A program made the translations under genes and the position numbers. Of a stretch of 6,355 nt of DNA, positions 6,261 through 6,355 are shown piece by piece. The notes below the pieces were generated by a model, which saw nothing but the letters and a program-made list of their open reading frames with translations, did no database searches and had not been told where the DNA came from. Location: contig JAHBAO020000048.1 of the NCBI GenBank assembly GCA_018500065.2, positions 1 to 6,355 of the forward strand, written 5' to 3'. This stretch comes from Octadecabacter sp. (GTDB lineage Bacteria; Pseudomonadota; Alphaproteobacteria; Rhodobacterales; Rhodobacteraceae). Positions within the stretch are counted from its first letter, which is position 1; each line of letters starts with the position of its first letter.

Positions 6261-6355
6261 CAGATCACCTGTCAGGACTCGTTAGACAGTACCTATCCCT
6301 CGCACGGCATGCGAACAACGGGCTGCAACAGTTTGTTTCGGGATTATTGGTCGAG
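6261..6355 (-). promoter_or_regulatory. ispG upstream region with ribosome site and inverted repeat
   Basis: No gene is evident in these 95 bases. AGGTGA at 6270-6265 is the ispG ribosome site. Farther upstream a five-base inverted repeat, TCGCA-N5-TGCGA (6300-6314), lies roughly where a promoter or operator would be expected. The best -35/-10 guess on the minus strand, TTGTTC with TAGGTA 17 bases later, has a good spacing but a poor -10. A short minus-strand frame is open from the window edge to a TGA at 6267-6265, but it shows no recognisable protein. The end of a co-transcribed upstream gene just beyond the window cannot be excluded. Confidence 0.35.

Noticed and set aside
6276..6280. GANTC methylation site (GACTC) in the ispG leader as a cell-cycle signal
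   Set aside because: A single five-base match is expected by chance and there is no second site or CtrA-like motif beside it.
1..6355. Search for mobile elements, CRISPR arrays, tRNA, toxin-antitoxin or defence genes
   Set aside because: No direct repeat array, inverted terminal repeats, transposase or integrase motif, or tRNA-like cloverleaf was found by eye; all intact genes read as ordinary chromosomal functions.

Overview
The window looks like chromosomal DNA of an alphaproteobacterium, most likely Rhodobacterales (Roseobacter/Rhodobacter relatives). This is an inference from the protein style, the moderately high GC content, the tight gene packing and the IspG/ScsC-like/M48 gene set. 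I see no phage genes, insertion sequences, CRISPR arrays, tRNA or rRNA.

Layout from left to right: (i) 2-205 (+), the C-terminal end of a SAM-dependent methyltransferase cut by the window edge. (ii) 192-2572 (-), a two-gene unit: a PLP-dependent class I/II aminotransferase followed by the exported zinc amidase AmiC, joined by a four-base TTGA stop/start overlap. AmiC ends tail-to-tail inside the methyltransferase 3' end. (iii) A 57-base divergent spacer at 2573-2629. (iv) 2630-4707 (+), a two-gene unit encoding a periplasmic BepA-like M48 metalloprotease with a TPR-like tail and a DsbA-family thiol-disulfide protein with an ScsC-type N-terminal extension. (v) 4708-5138, a region of about 430 bases with no intact convincing gene. 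It holds the apparent remains of a small exported-protein gene on the minus strand and, next to ispG, two stacked hairpins with a T-run that look like its terminator. (vi) 5139-6260 (-), ispG of the MEP isoprenoid pathway, followed by about 95 bases of upstream DNA.

Three of the intact products (AmiC, the M48 protease, the ScsC-like protein) act in the cell envelope: septal peptidoglycan splitting, outer-membrane protein quality control, and disulfide formation or isomerisation. IspG supplies isoprenoid precursors, needed among other things for the undecaprenyl carrier of wall synthesis. The aminotransferase is presumably cytoplasmic and its substrate cannot be read from the sequence.

Most of the window is ordinary core-genome content, and I do not see an undescribed multi-gene system. 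The points most worth a second look are the decayed exported-protein gene between the ScsC-like gene and ispG, the double-hairpin 3' end of ispG with its distinctive tail, and the pairing of a BepA-like protease with a probable oligomeric disulfide isomerase.
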